Shown here: positions 62,329 to 64,000 of the stretch, piece by piece
Position numbering within the stretch: the stretch's first letter is position 1
How the letters are laid out: each line of letters begins with the position of its first letter
Source: Serinibacter arcticus
GTDB lineage: Bacteria > Actinomycetota > Actinomycetes > Actinomycetales > Beutenbergiaceae
Direction: 5' to 3'
Assembly: GCF_004786095.1 (NCBI RefSeq)
Contig: NZ_RHPJ01000002.1
Location: forward strand, 248,001-312,000
Length of the DNA stretch: 64,000 bases
The notes under the pieces: model-generated
What the model was told of the DNA's origin: nothing
Databases searched by the model: none
Seen by the model: the letters and a program-made list of their open reading frames with translations, nothing else
Program-made: the position numbers and the translations under genes

Positions 62329-64000
62329 CCGCCGTGGCGACGCCGACGACCGGTCTGCACGGCGACGTCGGCCCGGCCGAGGGCGGCCCGGCCGAGGGCG
62401 GCGGCGACGACCGCGCCGGCCTCGGCCCCGTCGATGCCGGCCTGCGCTCCCGGGTCGCCGTGGTCCTCACCCCCGACAGGCTCCTGACGGCCGCCGTGCT
62501 CGCGGGCTCCCTCACCGTGGGGCTGTGGAACGTCACCGACGCCGTCGCGTTCCAGGACGACGAGGGCACCTACGCGGCGCAGGCCGCCGCGGCGGCGCAG
62601 GGGACGCTCGGCCCGTACACCTACTGGTACGACCACCCCCCGTTCGGCTGGTTCCAGATCGCGGCACTCGCAGCCCTCCCGCGCGCCCTGGGCATCGGTG
62701 ACGGCTCGGAGCTCGCGGTGACACGGGTCGTGGCCGGCACCCTGTTCGCGGTGACGGCGACGCTCGTGCACCTCGTGCTGCGCCGCCTCGGCGTCGCTGC
62801 CGTGATCTCCGTCGCGGCCACGGCACTGCTCGTCGCCTCGCCGCTCGCCCTGACCCTCGGCCGCCAGGTCTTCCTCGACAACGTCGCCACCCCCTGGGTG
62901 CTGCTGGCCTTCTGGCTCGCGCTGTCTCCCCGTCGCGCTCTGTGGGCGCACGTCGGCGCCGGCGCGGCCTTCGGGGTCGCGCTGCTGACGAAGCTGACGA
63001 TCGCGGTGGTCGGACCGGCGCTGCTGGTCGCACTGCTGGCGGGGCGGCGGTGGCGCAACCGCGGGTTCTCGCTCACCGGCGCGCTCACCGCGGGCGCCCT
63101 CGTGCTCGCACTGTTCCCGCTGATGGCGCTGCTGCGATCCGAGCTCCTGGCGGGACCCGACCGGGTCTCGCTGCAGCAGGGCCTGGAGTTCCAGCTCGGG
63201 TCCCGCACCACCTCGGGGTCGTTCTGGGACGTGAGCTCCGGCCGTCACGCCCTCGTGCTCGGGTGGGTCGACCAGAGTCAGGTGCTCGTGGTGGTGGGCC
63301 TGATCGGGGCGCTGCTCTGCCTCCTGGACGCCCGGACTCGCTGGGTCCCGGTGGCGCTGGCCGGCTTCGCGGCCCCCATGCTGCTGGGCCTGGGGTACCT
63401 GCCCGGGATGAACGTCGTCGGCGCGCTCTCGTTCCTCGCCGTCGCTGCCGGTGCCGGGGCCCACCGGGTGTGGAGGGCGCTCGCCGTGGGTCTGGACGGC
63501 GTCTCCGGGAGACCCCGGCGCGTCGTGACCACGACGATCGCGGTGCTCGCCGTGACAGCGGTCGGGGCTGCCGCCGCCCCGGAGTGGCGGGAGCGGAGCC
63601 TCCCCCTCGCCACGGCGGACGCCAACGCCGACTGGCGCGACGCCGTCGCCTGGATCGGGGCCAACGTCCCGGACGACGACGTCGTCGTCGTCCCGTTCTC
63701 TGCCTGGAGCGCCGTGCAGGACCAGGGGCGGGGCGGCCCCTGGACCGTCGTCGCGCTGGAGAAGGTCGACCTGGACAGCCAGTTCGACGTCGAGCACGCG
63801 CAGGGATGGCGCGAGATCGAGTGGATCCTCGTGGGGCCGACCACGGAACCGAACATCGTCAACCTCGGCCTGACCGAGATGGCGCGGGCCATGGACGGCT
63901 CGACGGAGGTCGTCGCGTTCGGGGAGTGGTCGGTCCGCGAGGTCGACACGGGAGACACGACAGACACGACCGACACGACCGACAGGACCGAGGAGCAGCC
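62325..64000 (+). CDS. GT39/ArnT-like polytopic glycosyltransferase (partial, cut by window end)
   Basis: The frame is open to the window edge (558 codons visible). After a Gly-rich lead of about 40 residues come multiple membrane helices. The first large loop has the GT-C acidic motif AFQDDEGTYAAQA and YTYWYDHPPFGW, as in protein/lipid mannosyltransferase-like GT39 enzymes, which use polyprenyl-phosphate sugars on the outer face. A soluble region follows from about 430 (DANADWRDAVAWIGANVPDD), and the visible end has a Asp-Thr repeat (GDTTDTTDTTDRT). ATG 62325 overlaps the GT2 stop, so it is in the same operon. Confidence 0.82.
   Translation, partial: MTAVATPTTGLHGDVGPAEGGPAEGGGDDRAGLGPVDAGLRSRVAVVLTPDRLLTAAVLAGSLTVGLWNVTDAVAFQDDEGTYAAQAAAAAQGTLGPYTYWYDHPPFGWFQIAALAALPRALGIGDGSELAVTRVVAGTLFAVTATLVHLVLRRLGVAAVISVAATALLVASPLALTLGRQVFLDNVATPWVLLAFWLALSPRRALWAHVGAGAAFGVALLTKLTIAVVGPALLVALLAGRRWRNRGFSLTGALTAGALVLALFPLMALLRSELLAGPDRVSLQQGLEFQLGSRTTSGSFWDVSSGRHALVLGWVDQSQVLVVVGLIGALLCLLDARTRWVPVALAGFAAPMLLGLGYLPGMNVVGALSFLAVAAGAGAHRVWRALAVGLDGVSGRPRRVVTTTIAVLAVTAVGAAAAPEWRERSLPLATADANADWRDAVAWIGANVPDDDVVVVPFSAWSAVQDQGRGGPWTVVALEKVDLDSQFDVEHAQGWREIEWILVGPTTEPNIVNLGLTEMARAMDGSTEVVAFGEWSVREVDTGDTTDTTDTTDRTEEQ

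Overview
The window is very GC-rich with dense, short-gapped genes, strong codon bias, frequent GTG/TTG starts and many start codons sitting directly behind a TANNNT box. It also has a mycoredoxin-like protein, a PaiB protein, a probable F420-type LLM oxidoreductase, DUF4235 and DUF1648 proteins and a class Ib nrdHIEF cluster. Together these indicate chromosomal DNA of a high-GC actinomycete, most likely a Micrococcales soil or plant-litter bacterium of the Cellulomonas/Beutenbergia type. That placement is inferred from gene content, not from a database match.

Layout. 1-7.8 kb: a coupled GH15 glycosidase and divergent glucose-6-phosphate dehydrogenase, a GH114-like lipoprotein, a large LuxR-type ATPase regulator and a secreted membrane-anchored protein. 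8-22 kb: housekeeping and stress genes (Eis-like acetyltransferase, mycoredoxin, small membrane proteins, RsmC/RlmG-like methyltransferase, lipoprotein, LysR/EamA divergent pair, SNF2 helicase with SWIM finger, PaiB-amidohydrolase pair, histidine phosphatase, AlkA-like glycosylase). 22.1-26.7 kb: a repeat-rich control region followed by nrdHIEF.

26.7-37.5 kb is a carbohydrate island: LacI regulator, twin LacI-type operators, GH36 alpha-galactosidase, ABC importer (two permeases and a lipoprotein) and a huge secreted clan-A-like glycosidase carrying three C-terminal SLH-like repeats. It is flanked by a decayed TetR fragment on the left and by a strong terminator plus geneless sequence on the right. 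38-43.6 kb: an unknown protein, a CsbD protein, and a coupled two-gene unit made of a 746-aa uncharacterised helical protein and an Hsp90-family ATPase. 43.8-56 kb is a second carbohydrate block: a secreted GH43 enzyme with the same triple SLH-like tail, a GNAT, a ROK regulator, an ABC importer and a GH38 alpha-mannosidase. 56-64 kb: an LLM oxidoreductase, then a secreted copper-radical (galactose oxidase/GlxA-like) oxidase, an Excalibur-like exported protein, a processive GT2 and a GT39-like membrane glycosyltransferase cut by the window edge. This last set looks like an extracellular glycan synthesis and modification locus.

How they work together. The two sugar blocks each pair a surface-retained depolymerase with an importer, a sugar-responsive repressor and a cytoplasmic exo-glycosidase. 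The galacto- and arabinogalactan-type enzyme families suggest plant gum or arabinogalactan use, which is inference. Between operons lie several families of long inverted or dispersed repeats, concentrated at gene ends, which ordinary features do not explain.
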